Below, in pieces: positions 26,508 through 33,684 of a DNA stretch of 64,000 nt. The stretch is taken from the NCBI RefSeq assembly GCF_002777975.1, contig NZ_NGVS01000033.1, positions 459,047-523,046 of the forward strand, written 5' to 3'. The translations under genes were made by a program, and so were the position numbers. The first letter of the stretch is position 1. Each line of letters opens with the position of its first letter. Under the pieces are notes generated by a model. That model did no database searches. It had not been told where the DNA came from and was given only the letters and a program-made list of their open reading frames with translations. Origin of the DNA: Shewanella carassii. GTDB taxonomy: Bacteria > Pseudomonadota > Gammaproteobacteria > Enterobacterales > Shewanellaceae.

Positions 26508-28307
26508 ATGGCAAGTTATCAGCCGCCGATGCGGGATTACCGCTTTATTCTTGAACAGTTACTGGATATTTATCAGCAGCCAAAACTGCAGGGGTTCGAT
26601 GAAATCGACCCTGAGTTGGTCAATGCCATTCTCGAAGGCATGGCCGATTTCAGCACTGGGGTGATGCTGCCGCTCAACAGTGTCGGCGATCTGCAGGGCT
26701 GTCGACTGGAAGCCGACGGGGTGAAAACCGCCGAGGGCTTCATCGATGCCTACCGCCAGTATGTGGATAACGGCTGGCCAACGCTGACCTGTGATCCCGA
26801 GTTCGGCGGCCAGGGCCTGCCAGAAGTGGTGGGTATCTTTGCCACCGAAATGCAGACCTCCTCCAACATGGCCTTTGCCATGTATCCCGGGCTGACCCAC
26901 GGTGCATACAGTGCCATCTTTGCCCATGGCTCCGAGGCGCTCAAGGCCAAATATCTGCCCAAACTGGTGAGCGGCGAGTGGACCGGCACCATGAATCTGA
27001 CCGAATCCCATGCCGGTACCGATCTGGCGCTGCTGCGCACCAAGGCCGAGCCCGGCACTGACGGTTGCTATCTTGTCAGCGGTGAGAAAATCTTTATCTC
27101 CAGTGGCGATCACGATCTGGCCGAAAACATAGTGCACCTGGTCTTGGCCAGGTTGCCGGATGCCCCGGCCGGGGTGAAGGGGATCAGTTTGTTCGCCGTG
27201 CCCAAGTATTGGGTCAAGGAAGATGGCAGCCTGGGCGAGGCCAACAATGTCAAGGCCAGCGGCCTCGAGCATAAGATGGGCATTCACGGCAATTCCACTT
27301 GTGTGATGCTGTTCGACGGCGCCAAAGGCGAGTTGGTGGGCGAACCCCATCAAGGACTCAGAGCCATGTTCACCATGATGAATCAGGCGCGCATGGGCGT
27401 TGGGGTTCAGGGGCTGGGCGTCTCTGAAATCGCTTACCAGAACGCGCTGGCCTACGCCAGAGAGCGGGTTCAGGGAAGGGCACTGTCCGGCACCAAGGCG
27501 CCGGAGCAAAATGCCGATCCTATTCTGGTGCACGGCGATGTGCGGCGGATGCTGCTGTCGCAAAAAGTCTTCAATGAGGGCGCCCGCGCTCTTATCGGCC
27601 AGCAGGCGCTGTGGCTTGATGAAGCCGAGCGGCATCAGGATGCCGAACAAAAGGCCAGAGCCAAGGCGTTGGCGGCGTTGTTTACTCCTGTGGTCAAGGG
27701 CTTTATCACAGATAGGGGCTTCAGCGCCTGTGTCGATGCCCAACAGGTGTTTGGCGGCCATGGCTATATCCATGAGTGGGGGATGGAGCAGTTTGTCCGT
27801 GATGCCCGTATCGCGATGATTTATGAAGGTACCAATGGCGTGCAAGCGCTGGATCTGGTGGGGCGTAAGCTGATGGGTGACAAGGGCGCGGCGCTGAGGC
27901 TCTGGGCCGCAGAGGTGGAGGCCTTTATCGAAGGCGCCAAACCCAAGGCCGCTCAAGATCCCCGGTTTGCCAAGGTGCTCGAAGGTTTGGGCCAGGCGGC
28001 AATGGATCTGCAGCGCGCTACCCAAAGCCTGATGGAGTTGGCGATGAAGAATCCCGACAACCTGGGCGCGGCCTCCATGCCTTATATGCAGCTGTTTGGC
28101 ACCGCTGCGCTGGCGTGGATCTGGGCACGGATGGCCGAGCTGGCGCTCGATGGGCTGGCAGATGATGCCGACGGTTTCTATGCCGGCAAACTGGCCTCGG
28201 CGGGTTTCTTTATGGACTACTATGTCAGCAGCGCCAGTGGCTATCGGCGTCAAATTGCCGCGGCCAGTGAATCCATCATGGCCTTCGACGACAGTTACTT
28301 CGGTTAA
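26508..28307 (+). CDS. Acyl-CoA dehydrogenase with C-terminal extension
   Basis: A 599-residue FAD-dependent acyl-CoA dehydrogenase of the long type with an N-terminal DUF-like extension and a C-terminal acetyl-CoA-dehydrogenase-like domain, as in the DmdC/FadE-like group. Visible motifs are 'TMNLTESHAGTDLALLRTKA' (acyl-CoA/FAD binding), 'EHKMGIHGNSTCVM' and the catalytic-base region 'MIYEGTNGVQALDLVGRKL'. It introduces the 2,3 double bond in acyl-CoA. The ATG at 26508 is preceded by AAAAGGAAA and is favoured over an upstream in-frame codon. The exact chain-length preference is unknown. Confidence 0.9.
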   Translation: MASYQPPMRDYRFILEQLLDIYQQPKLQGFDEIDPELVNAILEGMADFSTGVMLPLNSVGDLQGCRLEADGVKTAEGFIDAYRQYVDNGWPTLTCDPEFGGQGLPEVVGIFATEMQTSSNMAFAMYPGLTHGAYSAIFAHGSEALKAKYLPKLVSGEWTGTMNLTESHAGTDLALLRTKAEPGTDGCYLVSGEKIFISSGDHDLAENIVHLVLARLPDAPAGVKGISLFAVPKYWVKEDGSLGEANNVKASGLEHKMGIHGNSTCVMLFDGAKGELVGEPHQGLRAMFTMMNQARMGVGVQGLGVSEIAYQNALAYARERVQGRALSGTKAPEQNADPILVHGDVRRMLLSQKVFNEGARALIGQQALWLDEAERHQDAEQKARAKALAALFTPVVKGFITDRGFSACVDAQQVFGGHGYIHEWGMEQFVRDARIAMIYEGTNGVQALDLVGRKLMGDKGAALRLWAAEVEAFIEGAKPKAAQDPRFAKVLEGLGQAAMDLQRATQSLMELAMKNPDNLGAASMPYMQLFGTAALAWIWARMAELALDGLADDADGFYAGKLASAGFFMDYYVSSASGYRRQIAAASESIMAFDDSYFG

Positions 28308-28326
28308 TTGCGGTAGCTTCAATACC

Positions 28327-28354
28327 AAAGGGTCGGTGCAACCGGCCCTTTTTT
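28327..28354 (+). terminator. Terminator of the acyl-CoA dehydrogenase gene
   Basis: AAAGGGTCGGT pairs with ACCGGCCCTTT (one wobble pair) around a GCA loop and runs into TTTT. It lies about 20 bases after the stop. Confidence 0.85.
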
Positions 28355-28407
28355 GTGGTACACCAATAGCTTCCAAGCCAATCGATTCGTCAGTATGGAG
28401 TGACAAG

Positions 28408-28833
28408 ATGGATCTGAATTACGACAACAACAATATTTTCGCCCGCATTCTTCGCGGCGAGTTGCCCTGTATCAAACTCTATGAAGATGAGCATACTCTG
28501 TCTTTCATGGATATCATGCCGCAAACCAAGGGCCACTTATTGGTGTTGCCCAAAGAACCGGCCGTGACCCTGTATCAGTTGTCTGATGAAGCGGCGGCGG
28601 CCTGCATGCGTACCGTCAAACTGATGGGCAAGGCAGTGGAAAAGGCCATGGGGATCCCGGGCTCCACTGTGTTCCAACACAATGGCAGCGCCGCCGGTCA
28701 GAGTGTGCCCCATGTACATTTCCATGTGTTGCCCGGCCCGCTCAAAGGTCTGATGGAGCATGCGGCCCATCAAGGGGACATGGATGAGCTGCACACCATA
28801 GCCGATAGAATTCGCGCCTGTATCGAATCTTGA
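28408..28833 (+). CDS. HIT family nucleotide-binding protein
   Basis: A 141-residue histidine-triad protein; the catalytic triad is HVHFHV within 'QSVPHVHFHVLPG'. HIT proteins hydrolyse or transfer nucleotidyl groups from nucleoside phosphoramidates or dinucleoside polyphosphates. The N-terminus 'NNIFARILRGELPCIKLYED' is classical for the family. The ATG has GGAGTGAC just upstream and defines the true start; the open frame extends further upstream without function. Confidence 0.92.
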   Translation: MDLNYDNNNIFARILRGELPCIKLYEDEHTLSFMDIMPQTKGHLLVLPKEPAVTLYQLSDEAAAACMRTVKLMGKAVEKAMGIPGSTVFQHNGSAAGQSVPHVHFHVLPGPLKGLMEHAAHQGDMDELHTIADRIRACIES

Positions 28834-28844
28834 GTTGTTCCCCC

Positions 28845-28872
28845 CAAACAACCGCCTCTTGGCGGTTGTTTG
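28845..28872 (+). terminator. Terminator of the HIT gene
   Basis: CAAACAACCGCC-TCTT-GGCGGTTGTTTG is a perfect 12-bp stem with a tetraloop, directly after the HIT stop codon. The following T-run is weak. Confidence 0.8.
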
Positions 28873-28967
28873 CTATTAGTGCCATCTGAAGCGGGATTGG
28901 TTTTAGCGGCACAAAATCTCAATCAGCTTAAAGTCAGTTTGCTGTTGATGAGCAAAGAGAGGTTTGA

Positions 28968-29519
28968 TTGCATAATCGCATTGTATTTACCGGTGGACCG
29001 GGTTCAGGCAAGACGTCTGTCATCGACTTTTTACAAAGCTTGGGTTATCCGAGTGCGCCGGAAGTCGGCCGTAAGGTGATCAAGGCTCAACTGGCGCAAG
29101 CTGGAAGGGCACTGCCCTGGGATGACAAGAGCGCTTTTCGTGATGCCATGGTTGATGAAGAGCTGGCGCGTTATCAAGCCTTCAGCGGCGATGACGGCAT
29201 TATCTTCTTTGACCGCAGTATGCTGGATTCCTACGGTTATAGCCTGCTTGAGAACTTAACGATTCCAGAGAGTTTGCTGAGTCATTGCCGTGAGCTTGTT
29301 TATCACCCAAGGGTATTCATCTTTCCGCCCTGGCAAGCCATTTACGCCAATGATATGAAACGTAAGCAGGACTTCAGTGAAGCGGTGGCGACTTATCATG
29401 CGATGCAAAAAGCCTATGAGGCTTTCGGTTATGAGTTAATTGAAGTGCCCAGATGGTCGGTTGCGAAGAGAGCCGGTTTCATTTTAGCCAAGGTGAGCGA
29501 GGCACTGCAAACGCCCTAA
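28968..29519 (+). CDS. P-loop ATPase/kinase-like protein (AAA_28 type)
   Basis: A 183-residue single-domain NTPase with Walker A GGPGSGKT at residues 9-16 and a 'GIIFFDRSMLDSYGY' segment where the catalytic acidic residue lies. Members of this group resemble small nucleoside or aminoglycoside kinases but mostly have no proven substrate. The start is TTG, supported by a good AGAGAGG ribosome site, and no closer ATG keeps the P-loop in place. It stands alone between terminators. Confidence 0.8.
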   Translation: MHNRIVFTGGPGSGKTSVIDFLQSLGYPSAPEVGRKVIKAQLAQAGRALPWDDKSAFRDAMVDEELARYQAFSGDDGIIFFDRSMLDSYGYSLLENLTIPESLLSHCRELVYHPRVFIFPPWQAIYANDMKRKQDFSEAVATYHAMQKAYEAFGYELIEVPRWSVAKRAGFILAKVSEALQTP

Positions 29520-29599
29520 GTCGTCGCTCACATTTTCTCCGTTACTTTCTGTTTCTCTGCCATTAAACCAGAGGTTCCGGTTGAATCCCCGGCCCGACC

Positions 29600-29923
29600 C
29601 TACCAAACGCTCAGTTTGAATATTGCCAATATCACAGCACAGGTCAGCAGTCCAAGACCGCCCAAAATACAAACCACTTTTTCAGGGTAGCGTGAACCCA
29701 GTTCGGGAAAGAGGATAGCGCCCAGGCTGAAGCTTGGGATCATCTCGTACAGTAACCCCATTCTCTGGTTGCTTGCCGGTGCAAATGGCGGCAGGTAGAA
29801 GTAACAGAGCAGATAAATAGCCAAGGTGACAATCGCGAGCCATTCATAGCCCTGAAAGGGCTCATCGGCCTTGAGCAGACGGCGCAGCAGGACAATCATA
29901 ATCGCCGCGATTAAAAGTAGCAT
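29600..29923 (-). CDS. Small integral membrane protein downstream of siderophore receptor
   Basis: A roughly 107-residue protein with about three to four hydrophobic helices ('LLLIAAIMIVLLRRLL', 'LAIVTLAIYLLCYFYL', 'VVCILGGLGLLTCAVILAIF'). The ATG at 29923 is chosen because AGGGA lies six bases upstream. The family is not recognised. It reads in the same direction as the receptor gene but is separated from it by a terminator, so co-regulation is possible but not shown. Confidence 0.65.
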   Translation of the reverse strand: MLLLIAAIMIVLLRRLLKADEPFQGYEWLAIVTLAIYLLCYFYLPPFAPASNQRMGLLYEMIPSFSLGAILFPELGSRYPEKVVCILGGLGLLTCAVILAIFKLSVW

Positions 29924-29995
29924 GACACTTCCCTGTAAATAAATTGGCCGCCACAAACTAAGGGATCCGAGCTGAGCTGACAAGCGCAAAAGAGA

Positions 29996-30023
29996 AAAAG
30001 CGCCGCAGGGGCGACGCTTTTTG
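29996..30023 (-). terminator. Terminator of the TonB-dependent receptor gene
   Basis: On the minus strand AAAAAGCGTCGC pairs with GCGGCGCTTTTT (one wobble) around a short CCCT loop, ending in a U-tract just after the receptor stop. Confidence 0.82.
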
Positions 30024-30030
30024 AGGCTAT

Positions 30031-32268
30031 TTACCAGCTCAGGTGGTAATTGATGGCAAAAGTGCGGCCACGGCCGTGATAGTCAAACATCTTCTCCGGG
30101 CCGTAAGTCGGGCTGTAGAAGTAAGCGGCTCGCTGGCCCCAAAGGGTGCTGTAGTCATTATCAAGCAGGTTTTCGATGCCATAGCTCAGGGTGCCGACCG
30201 GCAGTTCGATGGAGCCGAGCAGATCCAAAGTGGTATAGCTGCCTAACTCACTTCTCTGGCCATCATTTGCCTTGAAGCGATAGTCAGAGTCGGCGCTGAA
30301 GCTATGCTCGGCCTGCAATCTTAACTGCTGGCTGTCACCGCGCCAGGCGATAAAGGCCGTGGCCTTGGAAGGTGAAGCATAGGTGACTGTCTCATCAATC
30401 CAGTCGGCGCCATTTTTGATTTCACTGCGAACCAGATGCAGGTTGCTGCCCACCTGCCAGGCGCTGCTGATATCGAAGTTCAGCTGTGCTTCCAGGCCAT
30501 AGGTGCGTTTATCCTTGTCCTTGACTTCTATGGTCAGATCGCTGCGATTGACCTCAATCACCTTATCAGAGATGGCGTAATACAGACTGGCCTGGGCCTG
30601 CCAACGGTCGGCCAGATAGCGCCAGCCCAGCTCAAAGGAGTCTGTCTTGATGCCATCGAGGCGGGAATCATTGATATTAATGCTGTTGGTCAGCTGCAGA
30701 TAACCATCGGCATCGGCCTGATAGCTGCCGCGACCATAGTATTTGGACAGATCCGGCAGCTCAAAGCCCTGCGAGTAGGCGAGCCACAGCTGTTGATCCC
30801 GGCTCAGTTTAGCCACCAATCCCAGGTTAACCAGGCCGACATGGTAGTCTGTGCTGCCGCCCTTGATAGCATCGGCGCCCGGCGCCTTACCCTGGGCAAT
30901 CGCCACCTGTTGGTTATAGCCGATAAAGTCATCGACGCTGTTGTCCATCTGCTGATAACGATAACCTGCGTTGAGCACCAGATAGTCGTTGATATCCCAA
31001 CTGCCCTGCAGGAAGGCTGCGATGGACTCGACACTGAAGTCGACATATCGGCCTGTGGTGAACAGCTCCTTCATGGTCAAACCGCCACTCTGGTTGGCGG
31101 CGTCGAGATCAAAACTCATCTGATCCGAGTCGAAGCTCTCCTTGTCCCAGTCGATGCCCCAGGTGAGTTTGAGGCTGTCGCTGGGTCTGGATTCCAACAC
31201 GGCTTTCAGGCCATAAATGCCGGTGTTTTGTGACGAGGCAGAGAAGTTGTAAACCCCGAGGGTTTCACTGACATAAGGGAAGGGGTGAAAGTCGAGATCT
31301 TCCTTGCGGTAAAAGCCTTGCAGGTACAAGGTTTGGCCGAGAAAGTCCGCCTGGGTATAGCTGAGGTTCAATAAGGTACGATCGGTTTTGGGACTGCGAT
31401 CGGCATTCAATCCCTTGCGGCTTTCGAGCAGGGAAGCATCTGAGGTGACGCCGCTGAAGTTTTCCCCCATATAGAGGCCGTGGTCGCCGTCGGACTCATT
31501 GTTGTAAAACTGCACCAGGGCACTAAGGATAGCATCGTTAGGGAGGCTCCAATCCAGGTTGGCCATCAGATCATAACCTTGGGTGTACTGCATGCCGGTT
31601 TGGGTGATATCCGGCATCACCTGATTGCCGCTGCCGTCGAACCATTGGCCATTTTCCTGCCAGGCGGCACTGAAACGTCCCTTGAGGGTATCACTGCCTC
31701 CGGCCACGGCAAAGGCGGCGCGGTAATCCAAGTCATCACTGCCGTTAAAACCCGATTTGAAACCTGCTTCGGCTTCAAAGGTATCCAGGCTGTCGGCGGC
31801 TTTTTTGGTCACTATATTGATAGCGCCGCCCAAAGCTCCACCGCCATAGAGGGCTGAGGCGCCGGCCAAGACTTCAATGCGGGCGATGTTAAAGGGATCT
31901 ATGCTGTCCAACTGGCGGCTGATCCCTCTGGAGGTGTTCATGGATACGCCGTCTATCAGCACCACCATGGCGCGGCCGCGCATGTTCTGACCAAAGTTGG
32001 TTCGGCCCTGGCTGGATACGTCCATGGAGGGAACCAGGGCGGCCAGCATCTCTTTCACGCCTTTGCCGCTGTCTATCTGCTCGCGGATGCTGTTTTCATC
32101 GATTAGCCAAACCGTGCTGGAGAGCTCGCTTATTTGGGTCGGGGTACGGTTGGCGCTAACCACCATGCGCTCCATCTGGGTTTCTTCGGCCATGGCGGCT
32201 CCCATCGGCAGCAATTGACTGCTGACAGCCGCGGCGACAAGGGTCATCCGAACCGTGGATTTGGGCAT
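30031..32268 (-). CDS. iutA: TonB-dependent hydroxamate siderophore receptor (IutA-like)
   Basis: A 745-residue outer-membrane receptor with signal peptide (ending AMA), a TonB box region ('ERMVVSA'), a plug domain and a 22-strand barrel ending in 'FAINYHLSW' with the terminal aromatic residue. The plug segment 'SRQLDSIDPFNIARIEVLAG' and barrel segments such as 'ELPDLSKYYGRGSY' closely resemble the ferric aerobactin receptor IutA. In Shewanella the matching ligand may be putrebactin or a related hydroxamate. No biosynthesis genes lie in the window. Regulation by Fur is suggested by a box upstream of the small gene that precedes it. Confidence 0.88.
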   Translation of the reverse strand: MPKSTVRMTLVAAAVSSQLLPMGAAMAEETQMERMVVSANRTPTQISELSSTVWLIDENSIREQIDSGKGVKEMLAALVPSMDVSSQGRTNFGQNMRGRAMVVLIDGVSMNTSRGISRQLDSIDPFNIARIEVLAGASALYGGGALGGAINIVTKKAADSLDTFEAEAGFKSGFNGSDDLDYRAAFAVAGGSDTLKGRFSAAWQENGQWFDGSGNQVMPDITQTGMQYTQGYDLMANLDWSLPNDAILSALVQFYNNESDGDHGLYMGENFSGVTSDASLLESRKGLNADRSPKTDRTLLNLSYTQADFLGQTLYLQGFYRKEDLDFHPFPYVSETLGVYNFSASSQNTGIYGLKAVLESRPSDSLKLTWGIDWDKESFDSDQMSFDLDAANQSGGLTMKELFTTGRYVDFSVESIAAFLQGSWDINDYLVLNAGYRYQQMDNSVDDFIGYNQQVAIAQGKAPGADAIKGGSTDYHVGLVNLGLVAKLSRDQQLWLAYSQGFELPDLSKYYGRGSYQADADGYLQLTNSININDSRLDGIKTDSFELGWRYLADRWQAQASLYYAISDKVIEVNRSDLTIEVKDKDKRTYGLEAQLNFDISSAWQVGSNLHLVRSEIKNGADWIDETVTYASPSKATAFIAWRGDSQQLRLQAEHSFSADSDYRFKANDGQRSELGSYTTLDLLGSIELPVGTLSYGIENLLDNDYSTLWGQRAAYFYSPTYGPEKMFDYHGRGRTFAINYHLSW

Positions 32269-32294
32269 AACATTCTCCTAAACAACTCAAGGGG

Positions 32295-32522
32295 TTAAAT
32301 GAGGCACCAGACAGGGATCCAGCAGGCGAACACCAGGCTGAGCGTCTTCTTGCCGGGTTGGTATCCCAAGGCTAAAGACAGCACCAAGCCTGGTGCTAAC
32401 AGCAGGATCAACAGCCGGGCATCCAGCCCAAAATTGGCCAATACCAGCATGATTGCCAGCAAGACCAATCCCTCACACCAAAGCAGTTGGTTACAGCGCA
32501 ACAACAGCGGGGACGTTTCCAT
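32295..32522 (-). CDS. Small two-helix membrane protein upstream of siderophore receptor
   Basis: A 75-residue hydrophobic protein with two to three membrane segments ('EGLVLLAIMLVLANFGL', 'LLILLLAPGLVLSLALG', 'LSLVFACWIPVWCLI'). It is 26 bases upstream of the receptor and almost certainly in the same transcript. A GGAGG-like site (in 'ttcaggaggcc' on the minus strand) precedes its start. No family is recognised. Similar small proteins sometimes accompany iron-uptake genes in Shewanella, so a role in iron acquisition is inferred only from context. Confidence 0.7.
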   Translation of the reverse strand: METSPLLLRCNQLLWCEGLVLLAIMLVLANFGLDARLLILLLAPGLVLSLALGYQPGKKTLSLVFACWIPVWCLI

Positions 32523-32559
32523 ATTATTTGGCCTCCTGAAAGATATTGCATTTTAATTG

Positions 32560-32580
32560 CAAGTGATAATGGTTCGCAAT
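32560..32580. promoter_or_regulatory. Candidate Fur box
   Basis: The sequence TGATAAT-G-GTTCGCA matches one half of the 7-1-7 Fur consensus perfectly and the other half in four of seven positions. It lies about 40 bases upstream of the small membrane protein that leads the siderophore receptor transcript. Confidence 0.6.
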
Positions 32581-32595
32581 TGAATTTACACTGGG

Positions 32596-33135
32596 TGGTA
32601 AAAGGTGAACTTATGGATAGATGATTATTTCCATAATGAAATCATGGGTATGTACATGGATTTTCGAATAGTGCTTTAATGACTTCCGCGCGGGGCACTT
32701 AGTGTTGGCTGTGGCAAAGATGAGAACCTGCTATTGGCCTGGAAAGTTTCGGCCGGGCTTTCATGGTTGATTTCAGCCGCCGATAGGGCATAGATTACGG
32801 CAAGGTAGAGAGGGACCATACTGAGATAGCTTGTGATCAGCGCAATGGATGAGTTTACTGGGAAGGCTGCTGTTAACGCGATCTGATGAGCTGGATAAAA
32901 GAGATGACGCTGCACTTTTCAGCGCCTAGCCGCATTAAAATGCTCGGCTCAGCCGAAGAGATGAGCATTTTAATCAGTTTGGCAACCTAAGGCGGCTCAA
33001 GGGCGCCGGTGCCTGCTCTCTCTATTGAGGTGGATGATTTCACTTTAATAACCAACTCATTGCTTTCAATACCATTCCCCTGGTGCATTACGTTTCCTCC
33101 GGGGCTGAGCGGCGGGCCAATAAGGAATTAAGTAG
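32596..33135. other. Intergenic region with a long hairpin
   Basis: About 540 bases between the leftward iron-uptake genes and a rightward unknown gene. A frame on the minus strand gives a poorly structured 79-residue peptide and is not called. The main feature is the hairpin at 32934-32974. The right part should hold the promoter of the next gene. Confidence 0.45.
32934..32974. repeat. Perfect 12-bp inverted repeat (hairpin)
   Basis: ATTAAAATGCTC (32934-32945) and GAGCATTTTAAT (32963-32974) are perfect inverted copies separated by 17 bases, and the loop contains a further GGCTCAGCC mini-stem. It is not next to a gene end on the left (over 400 bases from the iron-uptake gene start), so it is not an obvious terminator. 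It could be an operator, a small-RNA terminator or a remnant of a mobile element. Confidence 0.75.
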
Positions 33136-33510
33136 ATGCAGTTACCCATAGAGTATTACTGGTTGAAAGCGCATAAATTTGCAGGACTCATGCCTTGGTG
33201 GTTTATCGATGAACCCGGCGGACCCGGGCTGAGAATGGAATACCAAAAAGAAACCGGGGAGGACTTTTATCCCATCGCCAGGCGGCAAGATAATGACAGC
33301 GTGGCCGGGTTTAAAGTGATTGACGGCGAAATACAAAAAGAGCTGGTCTCTGTCCATTTAACCTGGACAGGAAAGCGCGAGCAGCAAGGTTTTCCGGCCA
33401 GGGCCGTGTACAAGGATATTTTTTCTTGGTTGTCAGAAGAAGTCCTTCCCGAAACGGCTGACTGGGTAAGTAAAGAATTCCTGGCGGAGCTTGAGGAGGA
33501 AAATAGATAG
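33136..33510 (+). CDS. Hypothetical protein
   Basis: A 124-residue soluble, acidic protein without signal peptide or membrane segment. It is rich in aromatic residues at the N-terminus ('YYWLKAHKFAGLMPWWFID') and ends in a helical acidic tail. A TAAGGA ribosome site precedes the ATG. The size and composition recall small immunity or SMI1-like proteins, but no diagnostic motif was recognised and no toxin gene is adjacent. The function is unknown. Confidence 0.65.
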   Translation: MQLPIEYYWLKAHKFAGLMPWWFIDEPGGPGLRMEYQKETGEDFYPIARRQDNDSVAGFKVIDGEIQKELVSVHLTWTGKREQQGFPARAVYKDIFSWLSEEVLPETADWVSKEFLAELEEENR

Positions 33511-33626
33511 CTGCGCTGTGTTTAGTTGCCTTGTTCAATCGCCTTGTTCGATTAACTTTGCCCAATCAAGCTTAGTTAATCATGCCATTACCCACAGAGG
33601 ATTTGCAGCTGGCAGGTGACTTGGCT

Positions 33627-33656
33627 AGAATTACTGTAATTTTATCCAGTAATTCT
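33627..33656. promoter_or_regulatory. 10-bp inverted repeat just upstream of topB
   Basis: AGAATTACTG and CAGTAATTCT are perfect inverted copies with a 10-base spacer, ending 28 bases before the topB start. This could be an operator or a 5'-leader hairpin. No regulator can be named from the sequence. Confidence 0.5.
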
Positions 33657-33684
33657 GTTCAGTGACAGTCAAAGGACGCAGTGG

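Noticed and set aside
32676..32915. Possible 79-residue minus-strand protein
   Set aside because: No ribosome site, no coherent hydrophobic or domain pattern, and no supporting neighbour.
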